From Nectonema munidae (taxonomy: Eukaryota; Nematomorpha; Nectonematoida; Nectonematidae), in assembly GCA_030549495.1 (NCBI GenBank), contig JAUIRK010000691.1, positions 124,001 to 188,000 of the forward strand: 64,000 nt of DNA, in the 5' to 3' direction. A program made the position numbers and the translations under genes. Under the pieces are notes generated by a model that was not told the DNA's origin, searched no databases, and saw nothing but the letters and a program-made list of their open reading frames with translations. The number at the start of each line of letters is the position of its first letter. Within the stretch, counting starts at the first letter, position 1. Positions 20,479 through 32,145 of the stretch are shown piece after piece.

Positions 20479-23400
20479 ATGGCTCGGACTTCAACGTCTT
20501 CCTCGACCCCCGCATCTTCCTCAAGCCTCACTGTAAATCTTCCCGACTTCAACTCCACTTTGTCCTCCATTACCACGCAGCTGCGTCGTATGGAGACACG
20601 CTTCTGGATTCGCAGGTTTTAGCGCTCAGGGTCTCTGAGCTCCCCAGCATCAGCTCTCAAGCAAATACAACGATCCCTCTTGGGTTGCCTATGCACTCCA
20701 ATCCGGCTGTAGCGACGCCATCCTGAACGGCTCATCAGCTCTCTTCAGCTGCCGCACTACCTTCTTCGACGCCCGGGTTGCTCTCCTCACTGGCGAGACG
20801 GCCCAGCGTCTCTGTATCTCCCCAGGTACCTACGTTGATTACGGGTTCCTTGCCTCAGGGGTACGCAACTGCGGATCACGTAGATCCCAACATATATGCG
20901 ACCCCCCCCCCCCTGACCTCTTGGTTGACTGGAGGGTCAGGGTTATCATTGAGTTGTACAAGAATAAGGACCTCAATATCAAGGATGAAGTTATGCTTTT
21001 TCATCTGGAGACGCTTCATCTCTTCATCCCCTCTCTCCCTCTGGAGGACCTTGCCACATTAAATGGCATGCTGCGGACGCATTGTGTCGCAGCCCAGTCC
21101 ACGTGGACCAATGTCCACAACCAAACCCCGTCGTTGCTTTCCATCGCGGGCATTACTGGACTGACGGTTTCTCCTCCAGCGGCTCCTGCCCCCAGAACCC
21201 GTCGCTCCCCCGCTCCTCGCGGCCGGGGCAGGTTTCGTGCCCCCGGAGGTACAACGCGCAAGAAATAGGCGGTCCGCCATTTCCAATCGGGGAAGAATTG
21301 GTTGGTGCTCCGCTACGGGCCGGCCACTCCCCCTTCTCCCTCGCCCTCTGGTGAGCCGCCATCCCCCCCCACCCCCCCCTTTGTCCCAGCTCCCGCTGGA
21401 CTGGAGACAGGATAGGATAGGGGATGAATTCCCAACAGGATACGGCCATCCCAGCTCCACCTCTCCTCCGAGAGGACGGGTTCCCCGTCATTGGGCCTCT
21501 CCCCCGCCCCTGGTTCAGGGCAGTGTGCCAGCGGATGCACGTTCTCTGGTCCAGCCAACCTCCGAAGACCACCCGGTGGGATACGGGCATCCAGGCGGTA
21601 CCCGCCACGAGCCCCCCTTCAGGGTCCCTGAGTGTGGGTTCAGGGAGGATCTGGGTTTCAGCGCAGGCGCCCTGGTGCCTACCCCTGGAAGGCTAGTTCA
21701 GTCTTTCATCAGGGTATCAGAAGGTCAACCAGTCTTAATTCGATCTCCCCCGCCTACGAGGGCCATGCCCCCGATCGAGGCGACCCATCCGCCTCGATTA
21801 GTGCAGACCCAAATCCGGATATCAGAGGGGCAGCCCATCATCGTGCGACCAGGGAACGCGGACGTGTCTCTGCCTCCCCCCTCGATGTCCTACTCCCGAC
21901 CCCCGTACCGTTGGAAGAAGAACCCTCCCTGTTCTTCCAGTTGGACGGTTTCCTCACGGTCGCAGTGGGAGATCAAAGATTCTTTGTCCCAGCGCACCCT
22001 GGGGCGTTCTTGGATTTCTACGAAGAAAACAAAGACCTTTTCCCGAAGATTCTGAATTTTTTCCCAGATTATGTCCTTCGATCCGGAGGACAATCCTTGC
22101 CCAGGCCCAGGCGAGAACCAGATCCAGTCCATCATCCATGTGGCCTCCTGCGCCAAGCTGCTTCGCTCATACTCCGCGTCAGCACGGCTGAAGACTCTCC
22201 CTAGCAACGTCTCGTTTACGGTCTCCGCCCCGTCATTCAGGCCGACTAGTGACTTGCGCCACATCGGTGCTCTAAGTATCTTGGAAAGGGGCTATCGCCT
22301 AAGGTTAATCTCCAACCTCCCCTTCCATTCCTTTTCCCGCTTCTCGGGACCCCCGAAGGAGCAGATAGGTTTTCTGGCCAGGGAGGTACTCCCGAAACTC
22401 ATTCAAACAGGGGTCTTAGAACTAGCCAGAAACCCTAGGATCATATCCCTTTGCTTTCTGGTCCCTAAGACAAACGGAAAAACGAGGCTGATCGCGGACT
22501 TCGGATTCACCAAAGATCTATTCGCGACCCCAGCCACCTCCTTCACAGCGCCATTCCAGCTGCGCCATATTGCAAGTTACTTGCAATGGGGCGTGAGACT
22601 GGATCTCAAGGACGCTTTCTACGGGATCCGCATACAGAAGGCCTGGCGAAACTGCTTTTGCATCAAACTAGGGGGAAAAGTTTGGCAATTCACCCGTCTC
22701 CGCATGGGGGCCTGCTTCAGTCCGGCCATTCTACAGGGCGTCATGGCCAGACACCTGGGAACCTTCAAAGCACGCCTCCCACTTGCATGGTTGGATCAGA
22801 CTGGGTTCATTCTTTATTTGGATGATTTTCTGGTTCTTGGCCCGTCTCACAGCCTCACGATCAGTATCTCCGCAATGCTCTCTAAATTCTTGGAAGAGGA
22901 ATGTGGGATCATGATCAACCATGCTAAGTCAATCACCGATCCGGTTCAAGCCCTCGAGTTCCTCGGGGCCCGCCTTAATCTGTGAGCCAGGACGATGGGT
23001 GTCCCGGACTCAAAGAAAGAGGCACTTCTGCGGGCCTTGTGCGCCTTTTTGTTGGCACAACGTGCCCCGGAAGTCCCCATCAAATGGAGACAGAAGATCA
23101 TGGAAATCCTGAATTACTACACTGCTACCCTCCCCGGCAAGTTCAGGATCATCTCAGCGCTTTACAATTAGGAAGATCTGGACAATCACCCAAAGCTGGT
23201 TCAGCTCGCGCTCCCCTACGTGATGAACAGCATTCTAGTTCCATGGCCACTGGTGGAGGTTTCCTCGCCAGTCTCGCAAGTATATGTGGACGCTTCACTC
23301 ATGGCACTGGGCTTCTATTCCGAACAGGGTTCCTGGTCGATCCCAGTGAAGCACAATGGGTGGCACATCTCCGATTTGGAGCTCCTCGCTCTTACTCTCG

Positions 23401-23620
23401 CGCATTTCCTATGGCCAAGACGAAAGATTCTTTCAGACTCAATGACGGCGATTGGAGCAGTCAAGAAGATGGGTAGCAGCGCAGGAACACAGGCCATCCT
23501 GCTGCTCTGGTTGGAGGCTTCCAGCAAATAGACAATTGACCTCCGCGCGTCCATCAACCACATCAGATAACCCGGCAGACGGTCCGTCTCGCCATTGGAC
23601 TACAACACACACCCACAAAG
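20479..23620 (+). mobile_element. DIRS-like retroelement fossil, GC-rich
   Basis: A GC-rich island in AT-rich DNA. In order: a short Ser/Thr-rich start region (from 20479), a gag-like part (20920-21270) ending in an Arg/Pro/Gly-rich stretch, a proline-rich linker (21240-22000), a reverse transcriptase (22071-22985) and an RNase H (about 23220-23600, with VYVDAS and NPADGPSR). The RT style (LDLKDAFYGI, YLDDFLVLG, LEFLGARLN) resembles DIRS/Ngaro-type retroelements. A tyrosine recombinase, diagnostic for that group, is not seen, so the copy is incomplete at the 3' end or belongs to a related lineage. Broken, with several breaks across the element; moderately old. No long terminal repeats were noticed. 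Confidence 0.7.
22071..22985 (+). pseudogene. reverse transcriptase region of the DIRS-like fossil
   Basis: Part of the element at 20479-23620. Family motifs are readable in order: LVPKTNGKTRLIADFG, RLDLKDAFYG, FTRLRMGACFSPAILQGVMA, YLDDFLVLG at about 22813-22840, and EFLGARLN. In intact elements this domain copies the element RNA. Treated as a fossil part; other family assignments (an LTR-type element) cannot be excluded by eye. Confidence 0.75.
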
Positions 23621-23626
23621 TCAAAT

Positions 23627-23722
23627 GGTACTTATGGGTTATCTCTCTCCCATTCAAAAAAATTTTTTTAGTAAATTACTGAAAAAAATTTTAAAGTGGG
23701 AGGGAGATAACTAATAAGTACC
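23627..23722. repeat. 96-bp near-perfect palindrome (foldback element)
   Basis: Left arm ggtacttatgggttatctc... and right arm ...gagataactaataagtacc are inverted copies of about 47 bases with roughly 85 percent pairing and almost no loop. Both sides are flanked by caaat (23622-23626, and 23721-23725 if one C is shared), which looks like a short target duplication. This fits a hairpin-like MITE reduced to its two inverted repeats, directly after the retroelement fossil. Confidence 0.75.
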
Positions 23723-23754
23723 AAATTTTTATATATAGTCTAAAAATAAACCAT

Positions 23755-23842
23755 TTCTTGAACCCTTTATTGATATCGAAATATATTATGTGGGGGGAGG
23801 GGGGGGCTTAGCCCCTCCTGCCCTCGCTGGCTACGGGCCTGT
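23755..23842. mobile_element. hAT-like terminal segment (GC-rich end)
   Basis: The reverse strand from 23842 reads caggcccgtagccagcgagg followed by a G/C-rich run through 23790. This matches the terminal style of a widespread hAT MITE group beginning CAGGCCCGTAGCCAG. The opposite end was not found nearby, so it may be a solo end or decayed copy. Confidence 0.4.
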
Positions 23843-24426
23843 CTTCAAGAAGACAAAAAAATTGAAACGTCTTTTCTTACATTACAAACCCTTATTCCCT
23901 GCAAGACAAATGAAAAGAAGTGCTTCCTAACATTAAAAAATATAAGGGTTTTATGTTTTCTTCAATATATCGACAAATATACAGCAAAAAAGATCATTTG
24001 AGTGATAGTGAAAAAGAAAATTGAAAAGCATCTAGAAATAGCGATTTATATGACGATGAACGTGTTCGCCATATTTTAATCAGGGAAAATGGAGTAGAAT
24101 AATGGGCCTCACAAAGAATTGGATAGCTATTCCAACTCTTTGGCGCCACATTTATGAAACCTGAGAAATTGAAACTGCTGCATTAAGCACTGCTCACCAT
24201 TATGAGCAACTGTGCCGAATCGGAGTGAATTTTTAGCGCGAAAATTCTCTTCTTTCAAAATTTGAAGCAGATCGTCAGCCCGGATTGCTCCCAATTTCTT
24301 GAGATAATTCTCGAAAAAGAAAAAAAACTAACACTCTTGTTTTTCTTTTCTCAAATAAAAGTTCTTTTTTGAAAGTTTATTTGACGAAGAGTGGGGTTTT
24401 CTGTTAAAAACTTTGAAGGAATAAAA
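23843..24426. other. intergenic segment downstream of the CDK5 activator
   Basis: AT-rich, no recognised coding. Part at 24000-24260 (ggagtagaataatgggcctc..., gccacatttatgaaacctg) may be decayed transposon coding but I could not place it. The boundary at 24427 is the proposed polyadenylation signal of the minus-strand gene. Confidence 0.4.
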
Positions 24427-24432
24427 TTTATT
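24427..24432 (-). terminator. polyadenylation signal of the CDK5 activator gene
   Basis: AATAAA on the minus strand, 184 bases past the stop codon at 24616-24618. It is the first canonical hexamer after the stop and gives a plausible 3' UTR of about 200 bases. No transcript data are available. Confidence 0.5.
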
Positions 24433-24615
24433 GGAAAGAGAAACAAGTACTTGTGTATGTGGAAGAAGTGTTAATTAAAAATGAGAAGAAAAGAAATTGC
24501 ACCAGAGAAAAGGAAAGAAGAACGCAACGCGGAATATCACAAGACCAAAATCGCGTCTTCTCATCACAGAAATAAATAAATAAGGGAGAAGAGATTTTGG
24601 CGATGCAGACGCGCA

Positions 24616-24974
24616 TCATGTGTTTCTCTTGAAAAAGAAGACTTGATTTCTTGAAGGCAAAAAACTTTGTAAATCGTAGAAAACTTCGTTGTAAAAGTTC
24701 ATGTCTCTGTTGATCTTCAGCATCTTCTTACTCATGACGTTGACCAATCTCAAGGAAGACTCCCAAAAAGTGTCCACTTCATTAGCAGGCGTAAGGAAGG
24801 GTTTGACGGGATATGATATTTCGTCTCCTACGTAGCAGTACGCGATGTAAACACAGACAAGGACCTGGCTTTGCAGTTGTTCCTCACATTCCAAGCACTG
24901 GCTGATGTTTTCCCGTAGAAGCATGAAAAGGAAGACGATGTTCCCCGGTAAGAGTAACGACTTCTCTTGCCAAC
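24616..24974 (-). CDS. CDK5 activator (p35-like), exon 3
   Basis: Terminal coding exon of a CDK5 regulatory subunit. These cyclin-fold proteins bind and activate CDK5 in neurons, at membranes for p35. The acceptor is ttttgtttag just before 24974; the first two bases complete Gly of SQG|WQEKS. It encodes WQEKSLLLPGNIVFLFMLL, then VYIAYCYVGDEISYPVKPFL, FWESSLRLVNVMSKKMLKIN and NFYNEVFYDLQSF, matching human p35 WQDQGFITPANVVFLYMLC, YLSYSYMGNEISYPLKPFL, MSSKMLQIN and FTQVFSDL. The stop is at 24616-24618. This is 118 residues, the C-terminal half of the CDK5-binding domain, with no internal stop, so the gene looks functional. Confidence 0.95.
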
Positions 24975-27168
24975 CTAAACAAAATGAAGAGCATGAATCC
25001 TGCACCCCGCTTTCTCTGCACGCCTGCTAAGAGATACTCAGACCGCCTCTTTTCTCGCTTCCTTCGAAACAAAGGGACACCATACGCACCGCATACGCAC
25101 ATTCTGAGAATCAGAAGTGAAAAAACAGGCAACGCCACAAATGACAAAATGACAACAGTTTTTCACAAAGGCAACACAATTTGCCGTGAAAAGTTTGAGC
25201 AAGTAAGAGAGTGTGATTTCATATCAGTGACGATCAAGTGTGACACAGAATAAAGAGATGACAAAAGTTTGGGATGAGTGAGAGTGTGATATAATTAGAG
25301 TACCGACTTCATAACTGAACCCAGCCTCCCAATCAAACACTATTTTTTAAATGTAAAGCGTTTATCGCTATTTGAATTAGTTTTAGTATTTCTTATAAGT
25401 TTCGCTTGCTCTCTTTTTGTAATCTTGTTTCGAATTTTTGTTCATATTACGCCCAACTTCTCTCTATGATGACTTTGACTCGTTCATTTTCACTCTGACG
25501 GATTCAGATGATCTTCTACGTTAATGGCGAATTGACTTCTCCTTCTACTATTGATCATGAAAAAAAGTCAAGAAGCTTTTTACAACTCATCCAAAACTCT
25601 CACGTCAAAATGTTCATTCTCATCATAGAATTTATACCTTTTTTCTTTAGCTATGATATTTCTTTCACTTTTGTTGCTCGCGTCTTTACTTTCCAAAAAA
25701 ATAGTTTGCCAGTAGATTAAGTCTACAAAGCGATGTTGAGTTGGACATTTGTTCTAACTACTCGTTCGGTCTCATTTTATTTACTTGCTTTTAGTTGGCA
25801 CTCGCTTCCCTTTCTATCACACGCGCTCTCTGTCACGTTTTCCCGGTGCTGCATACGTTTCCTTGCTTCTGTACCTTATTCTGCACTTAAACGCAAACTT
25901 TCTCTGCTCTCCTGCATTGCTCCTTTCTTTTCAAAGGCTTAGGCTACGTATTTAATTCTCTGCCAAGTAAAATCCCCTTACATTTGAATTTTTTCTGAAG
26001 AAGAGCGCCGAATAAAGAATGTTTAAAACTGTTCTCAAGAATCTCTGAATGTTTAATAGTTGTTTAATATTTCAATAAGCTTAAAAATAATATATTTGTG
26101 AATTTTGCTACTTATTCGGTTTGTTTCCCTCGGCGAATAGGTCTCCCCTCCCCGTTCACATCCCCAACTCTAAATCACTTCTTGTAGGAATGTGCAGCTT
26201 CCAAACTTCACTGGTTACTTTCATCTGTGCTGTTACACAAGTAGCATTATTTCGTTCATTGGTAAAAAGTTATCCAATAAACTGAAGGCAGATGCCATAC
26301 TACAAACATCTTGAGCATTCAAAATAAAGGATTATCCTTTGCTGGTTTGTGAACGTAATGGAATAAAATAAATCGTGTCATTTTGTTTTATCTTATGTCT
26401 TGTAATAGAAGTTTCAAACATCTTGGTGCATAAGAAAAAATTGGCTGGAGTATTCTATACAAAATGGGGCTGTGTATTGTTTCTACTCTAGAAATTTTAT
26501 GAGAAAAAGCTGGAAAGAAAAGAACTCACTCTTTGTGAAACAGGGGTTCAAATATTGGAAACACGCTTTAGAAAAAAGAACAGATTATCGAAACATATAA
26601 GTATGAAATAGGTTTTTTATTAAAGATAGTGTCTAAATGTTTTTCTTAAGATTCTGACATTCGCAAAGAATCCAAAGTTTATTTTGATATTTGAAGCGTT
26701 AAAAGTGCGAAGAATATACCGTATTCTTTAACTAGCAAACACGTAGAAAAAATAGGTAAGACTCTTTTTGTATTCTAGATAAACAATGGAACGACTTCAC
26801 GGACACACTTTATGTAAGCCATTTCTGCAAATTTTATCAAGCCCACCACCTCGAAGTAACAAGATATACTTTCATTGGCATTGGAATAAGGTGCGCTTGT
26901 AGTTTCACTCAAACGTGAATACATCTAAAGTTTTTATTCTGTCAATATTCCAGTTAATACGCACTAAAACCGCTTATAAGCGGAAAAAGGCAGTAAACTG
27001 TGGCCGAAATTGCAACCGTACCAGTGCTTCACGTTACCTCAGATCTTTCTAAAACTAGTTTCATTTCTTTTTACTCTGAATAATTTAATTTAATCTTTTA
27101 TACTCTTTCTGGATATTATTTCTAAAGAATTACACATGCCTGCAAAATTTGTCTTTCCTACAATTGTT

Positions 27169-28200
27169 TTAACCCTATTCATGACGAGCTATTTTCATCT
27201 CCTTAGTTATGGAGGGGGGCTATTTTGGTCCCTCTTTTTTTCTTTGTTTTACAAAATTCTCGCGCCAACCCACTAATTAATTGATTCGAATCTGATGATG
27301 TTATTTTTTTTCATGAAACTCTCATCAAACCTGTCAAAAATCAATCAAACCTGCCAATCAATGCAGAATATATAAATTTCAAAATATATTATAAATTGCA
27401 TACATTTTTGACTTAATATTGTCTTAATTTATTTAATAAACCAATTTTTGGTGATCAATTCGCTCAAAATATTTTTTCCACAGTTGACTTGACGCCAAAC
27501 CCTTTATCTCATTTATTTAAAATACACTTATCCATACACAGCAAATCGAAAATACTGAATTTGATTCTAAAAATAGTTTTATCACTTTAGATTTACTGTT
27601 TAAGTTTGGTTCATTTGTGGTCAGATATTTTTTTATAATTTTTGTATAATTTTCGTCCCTTTTATCAAATCGACCTTTCTCTATTTCATCATGACATTAT
27701 TTTTGTCAATTAAGTCCAATCTATAAAAAAAAATTTTGATATAAAAATGAATTTATGAATCTCATAAATAGGGATGTGACCAAATTTCTACTCAAGGCAA
27801 CATGTGATCATGTTCGCTAAAAACTTTTAAAATTTTAATTTATAAATTTTTTTCCATTGAATTTTTTCTAAAATAATCCTATATATGGGTTATATATTAT
27901 AATACATTTAATGATAAATAATTAATTCTGCAATAAAAATCGTTGTAAAATGACATATTAAAAAATATTACTTGGTGCTACTGTAACTAAACCGAGCACT
28001 TTTAGCCCTCCTTTTTTTTATTTTATCCTTCCCTTCGTTTAATAAACAGCGTCGAACTATGTATCTCAATAGGACCTCTATTGTTTTCCTTACAAATTCG
28101 TTATAATCTTGTAGTCTGTACTTAATTTCTCCTATACTTAATATGGCATCTAATTTTGCTCTTTATTTAAACTGGTCCTTGCTCGCTAGCTCTGCTTTCA
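27169..28200 (+). mobile_element. piggyBac-like element, diverged second copy (left end)
   Basis: Starts TTAA then CCCTATTCATGACGAGC, a variant of the terminus at 17229, with a GC-rich patch soon after (tatggaggggggctattttg). It carries the same internal motif (aatcaaacctgtcaaaaa near 27325) and a stretch near 28060-28130 (aataggacctctatt..., cttgtagtct) that parallels 18115-18165 of the first copy. Its orientation is the same as the copy at 17229. The right end was not located; 28200 is an approximate limit of similarity. Confidence 0.6.
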
Positions 28201-28209
28201 TCAGGAATT

Positions 28210-28579
28210 CATTTTGTGCAAACTATTTTAGAAAAAACTTTTTTCGGAGATTTATTTAGCACAGAATTTAAGCTATTTCAGAACTTTTCTATTGAAGAGA
28301 ATTTCTTTGTGGATGTTGTCTTTTTTATCAATATTGTGTTGCAGTACCAGATGATATGAACAGATATCACGCTGAATATTTCCTAATAAATCCATTTTCA
28401 AAATTACAAAAAATTTTTGCCAAAACTTTTTTTACATAATTAAAATATATAACCTTACTGATTATGAAAATAAAATTCGTTTTTACTAATTGGCTCTAAT
28501 TTTCAAATTTTTAAAATTTTTACTTAATGACACCTATTTTTTCAAATTAAAAAAATTTTTTTTATTCATTATAAAAAAA
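28210..28579. other. AT-rich intron segment
   Basis: Nothing recognised; many A and T runs. It may be the remainder of the piggyBac-like element to the left. Confidence 0.3.
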
Positions 28580-29850
28580 TTATTTAAAAAAATACTTCGA
28601 CTTTCTTTTTTTTCTGTGAAATTCTTTTGATTCTTCGCGCTGTAAGCTCCAATAATAATCCGCCATCATGTTTTCGTCCGACCTACCTTGATATTTTATA
28701 TCCATTGTCTTTATTTCTTGATGATATCTTTCTCCTTGCTCTTCGCCCATTTGCCCAAGATTTTCAGGGAATTTATCCAAGTGGCTGTGTAAGTAGTGCA
28801 TTTTTACACTCATATTTGCGCCAAGCGTTTTGAAATTTACCAGCATTTTTTCTACAAGCTCTGGATAATTTTCAGCTTTCAACATAGCTTTGCCAAGCAT
28901 TTGATTTAATTTCGCTCATAGATCTCACAAATTCAGCATCTTTTACTAACTTTGTGATTTGGAGACCGTCAAAGACTCCGGCCATCAACTTTTCTAAGCG
29001 AAACGGGGGTTTGAGTTATTATGTCCTTAAAGCATAATGCCCAGCAGATCATTCAGTTGTGATCCTTGTAATAGATCCTGTCTAAAAAATGACCAAATTT
29101 TCATAGGACGCTTCCATAATTACCAATTGTCGCAGAGGAATTGGAGCATACTTATTTCTATTATGCAAAAGAACAGCTTTAAGACTTCTTTTAGATGAAT
29201 CAATAAAGATTCTCTATTTTTCATTGTTATAACATATACTAACCTTTTCTACGTGTCCTTTCGGGTCAGTGCCTGGACAAAATAGGGGAAAAACGCTCTC
29301 TCACGATGATGATATCAAGAGAATGATGTTCCTTGAGTTAATAGATTCTTAGATTTAAGTCTTGGGCCTAATGTTCATTGCTTTCATCTCCAATACAAGA
29401 ATCTGATTCATCATTGCTGTGTGTTTTGCGTCTGAATTTCCTTGTACATCCTCCAGACTATTTGGAAGTAATGGGACTGGAGCATGAGGAATAGGTCGTA
29501 ATATGATGGAAGATTCGGATAACCAATATCCTTCTTTGTCTTTGAGCTATGCCATTGGACTTTACATTTGCAGAAATAGCCATCATGACTGCGGTTTGCT
29601 GCTCCCGCCATATCATTGGAAGAGCGAAGCACAAGACTTTCTTTTCACCGTTGGTCGACTGCCTTATTACTTCCACACATATTGAAGAAAGCCGAGTTTT
29701 TATCTTGGTTCCATAACTTCCCTCCAAAGTATGCAAGTATGCCTGTTCGTTCTTTCTTCACAACAAATTCTCGACAGACGTAACAACAGCTATTTCGTCG
29801 CGTTAAACCTCCTCTAGTAGCCAGTTTATCCTAAGAAATACCAAAAATTA
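28580..29850 (-). pseudogene. decayed transposon-associated protein gene (GERYHQ / YQG family)
   Basis: Minus strand. Pieces from 5' to 3': KVLCFALPMIWREQQ (about 29650-29600), then in another frame DIGYPNLPSYYDL (about 29520-29480), IFIDSSKRSLKAVLLHNRN (about 29212-29158), VFDGLQITKLVKDAEFV (about 28985-28935) and finally MSVKMHYLHSHLDKFPENLG with EEQGERYHQEIKTM and KYQGRSDENMMADYYWSL (28820-28640). I know this order from a multi-copy invertebrate family of uncharacterised proteins (aphids, Hydra and others) that behave like mobile-element genes; the superfamily name is not certain to me. Intact members are about 500-600 residues. This copy has several frame changes and stops, and gaps between blocks. 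It lies in intron 2 of the CDK5 activator, on the same strand. Confidence 0.75.
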
Positions 29851-30234
29851 TTATTATTATTATATTTTAAATAGTTATAACAGGGCGACATATACGAATA
29901 CGAAATTGAATACTATTATGAAAAAACATGATGTGATGCAAGAGTTTTAGCCGTAATCAGCGTGTGATAAACGATAAAATTCACCTGTTGAATTGAAAAC
30001 AATTTTTTCGCTGCAGACAATTCATAAGAAAAATGTACATTACATGGCAACGAGAACGATTGCCAAACGTTGAGTTGGCCGTCAAATGTAGAGGAATTTT
30101 ACGTAAATTTTGAAAAATTAATTATGTATTTATTGCTTTGCTTAAAGAAATCGTGGAAGATTATATGCACGCAAACAAATTGTTTCACGTATACTTGATA
30201 AATTGAAAATAATTATAACTCAAGTGATTTAGCT

Positions 30235-30351
30235 CTAGATTATTATTTTCTTCATATCACTCTCAAAGTTTTTCTAGATTATTATTTTCTTCATATCACT
30301 CTCAAAGTTTTTCTAGATTATTATTTTCTTCATATCACTCTCAAAGTTTTT
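30235..30351 (+). repeat. 39-bp unit, three tandem copies
   Basis: Units starting ctagattattattttcttca at 30235, 30274 and 30313 are essentially identical, each ending ctctcaaagttttt. A recent local triplication; no function suggested. Confidence 0.95.
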
Positions 30352-30439
30352 AAAAGAAAATATAAATTCAACTTTTCAACAAAAATATGATTCTCCAAGT
30401 TACTATTTAAAGACAGATTGCTGGGTTGAGCTGGAACAG

Positions 30440-30830
30440 CTAGAGAGCGCGTCCGCAGGTTGTGGATAGTGGAACGGCCATCACATATCGTGGTTAGCTG
30501 CGACACAAGCAAGCTTAGCTTATATGAATAAGCAGCCCCGAACGAACAGCGACGACATAACAAGACGGAATAGGAGATTGGGCGACTCCTTTCTACAAGT
30601 TAAAATGCTCCATGCTCGGAAAAATGTCGTGACAAGGCGAGTAAGGCCCGTAGTTACTGCTGCCTTGTATTTCGTCAAATTAGGCCAAGGCTAGTTCTGT
30701 AGCTTACAATTTCGGCGTGGAAGAGAACTGGAGAACTCACCGCGCAATATCTCCAAGAATAATCATGGTAAACTAGAAAACAAACTCTGGCGCCCACGTC
30801 CAAATGGATACGGCACTTTGATGATGATGA
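30440..30830 (+). mobile_element. short GC-rich segment with GAT-repeat tail, probable LINE 3' end or SINE
   Basis: Higher GC than its surroundings and ending cggcactttgatgatgatgat at about 30813-30832, a tail style of several non-LTR elements. It contains gcgactcctttctacaagtt and gtaaggcccgtagttactg, which read like a LINE 3' UTR rather than coding sequence. No second copy exists in the window to confirm. Orientation follows the tail. Confidence 0.4.
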
Positions 30831-31931
30831 TAAGAATTCAAGACAAAAACGTGTGCCCAGGAAAATGAACGACTACTTAATCGATTCCTATACTTCTATG
30901 AGACTGATAATGATTTTAATGAGAAAACGCGCTTGAAAATTATTCTCAACTCAGTCATCAACTAAACAACATATTGGTTTCACTTTTTTTCAAATCTTTT
31001 TTATATTTTTTTATCAAGATTTAAGCCAGCAAACATAACTTTGATGACAGCAGTAAGTTGTTTACTACCTAAATCTTCGGATTTTTGAATCCACTAAAAC
31101 TCAACCCGATTTTTGTTATGGTTGAGTGTAAAATAAACTTTGCACTTTTCTCCTTCCAGTGCGAAGTAGGTTTAAAACTTTTAATACTTTTACAGAAACA
31201 AAAATTATTTAGGTATAAAAAAATTTTTTAAGGGGCAAATTAAGTGCTCCAACCACTGTAGAGAAAATGCAAGATGTGGCAGTCCGACTGAAGAAGAAAT
31301 CAAAGAAGTGTTTTCTTCTTTTATAGGTACTGTTTAAGTAATTTAAAATAATATTTGAAAATAAAACGCTGACTCTGGGAATTAGTACTTTTTCTTGTGA
31401 AAGAACTTTCTAAACTTTAAAAAGAATATTGACCACCATAAAGGCAATCCATGTTGTCAGAAAGAAAAGAAGCACTGATAATAAACTTTTCCGGAGAAAA
31501 AAATTATCTGCGAAATATTACATTTGAAGAATTTTTGCTCAAATTTTTGAAAGGTACAAGAAGACTTATTGTTCGAAAATAAATATATTATATACATTTG
31601 TTTTCGTAATGTACACATAAAACATGTAATATAATGTTTCTATCATGTAATATGAATGCTAATTTTTTGATAAAATTGAAAAAAAGTAGTGCCCCAATAT
31701 TTGCCTAGTGCGCGGGCACTGGATAAAATGTAAAGTAAGGAATGTTAACACGAACTTCTTTATACAATATAAATATATACACCCTCTACCCACACCAATA
31801 CATAATACGATATTTTTTGTCTTTTTAATGCAGTTGCCTTTTTATTCCTTAACCGCATAAGACACCCCGTTAAAACAAATCGCGTTTAGAGCTTTGATTA
31901 ATGCACTTTTTCGCTTAAGCAAAAGAAAGAC

Positions 31932-32145
31932 CTTGGGAAAGGAGTTTGCGGTCGATGCCTTTGATCCAGGCTGGGATAGAGAGAGCAGAGTCATCAGCCA
32001 AGCGCCAGCACCGCTTCTTGACAAAGCCCACGAGACAAGCCAACATCTGGTCAGAGCTGGCAGCGCACGAGTCCTTCGGAAGCATGCCACACCTGTCGGC
32101 CGCGTCTTCGTGTATTCCAATCGACTTCGCCAGCGCCTCCTTTTT
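31932..32145 (-). CDS. CDK5 activator (p35-like), exon 2
   Basis: Middle coding exon, 214 bases. The acceptor is cttttgatag just before 32145; the donor is CAAG|gtcttt at 31931-31930. The frame reads KKEALAKSIGIHEDAADRCG, then SSDQMLACLVGFVKKRCWRL and SIPAWIKGIDRKLLSQ, matching human p35 TSELLRCLGEFLCRRCYRL and LWLRSVDRSLLLQG, i.e. the first helices of the CDK5-binding cyclin fold. It starts in phase 0 and ends after the first base of a Gly codon, exactly what exons 1 and 3 need. GC content is far above the surrounding intron. Longer open frames on both strands here are shadows of this one. Confidence 0.95.

Larger units (their letters stand above)
24975..31931 (-). other. intron 2 of the CDK5 activator gene
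   Basis: Phase-1 intron of 6,957 bp on the minus strand: donor gtcttt after CAAG at 31932, acceptor tttgtttag before 24974. It holds a piggyBac-like end (27169), a decayed transposon-associated gene (28580-29850), a triplicated 39-mer (30235-30351) and a GC-rich segment with a GAT tail (30440-30830). In 25000-27168 and 30840-31930 I recognise nothing; the open frames there look like chance. Confidence 0.85.

Noticed and set aside
21059-21608. Several minus-strand frames in the GC-rich retroelement
   Set aside because: Expected from high GC and few stop codons; the plus strand carries the recognisable RT and RNase H.
25508-25942. Two plus-strand open frames in intron 2
   Set aside because: Phe/Leu/Ser-rich composition typical of chance frames in AT-rich DNA; no similarity.
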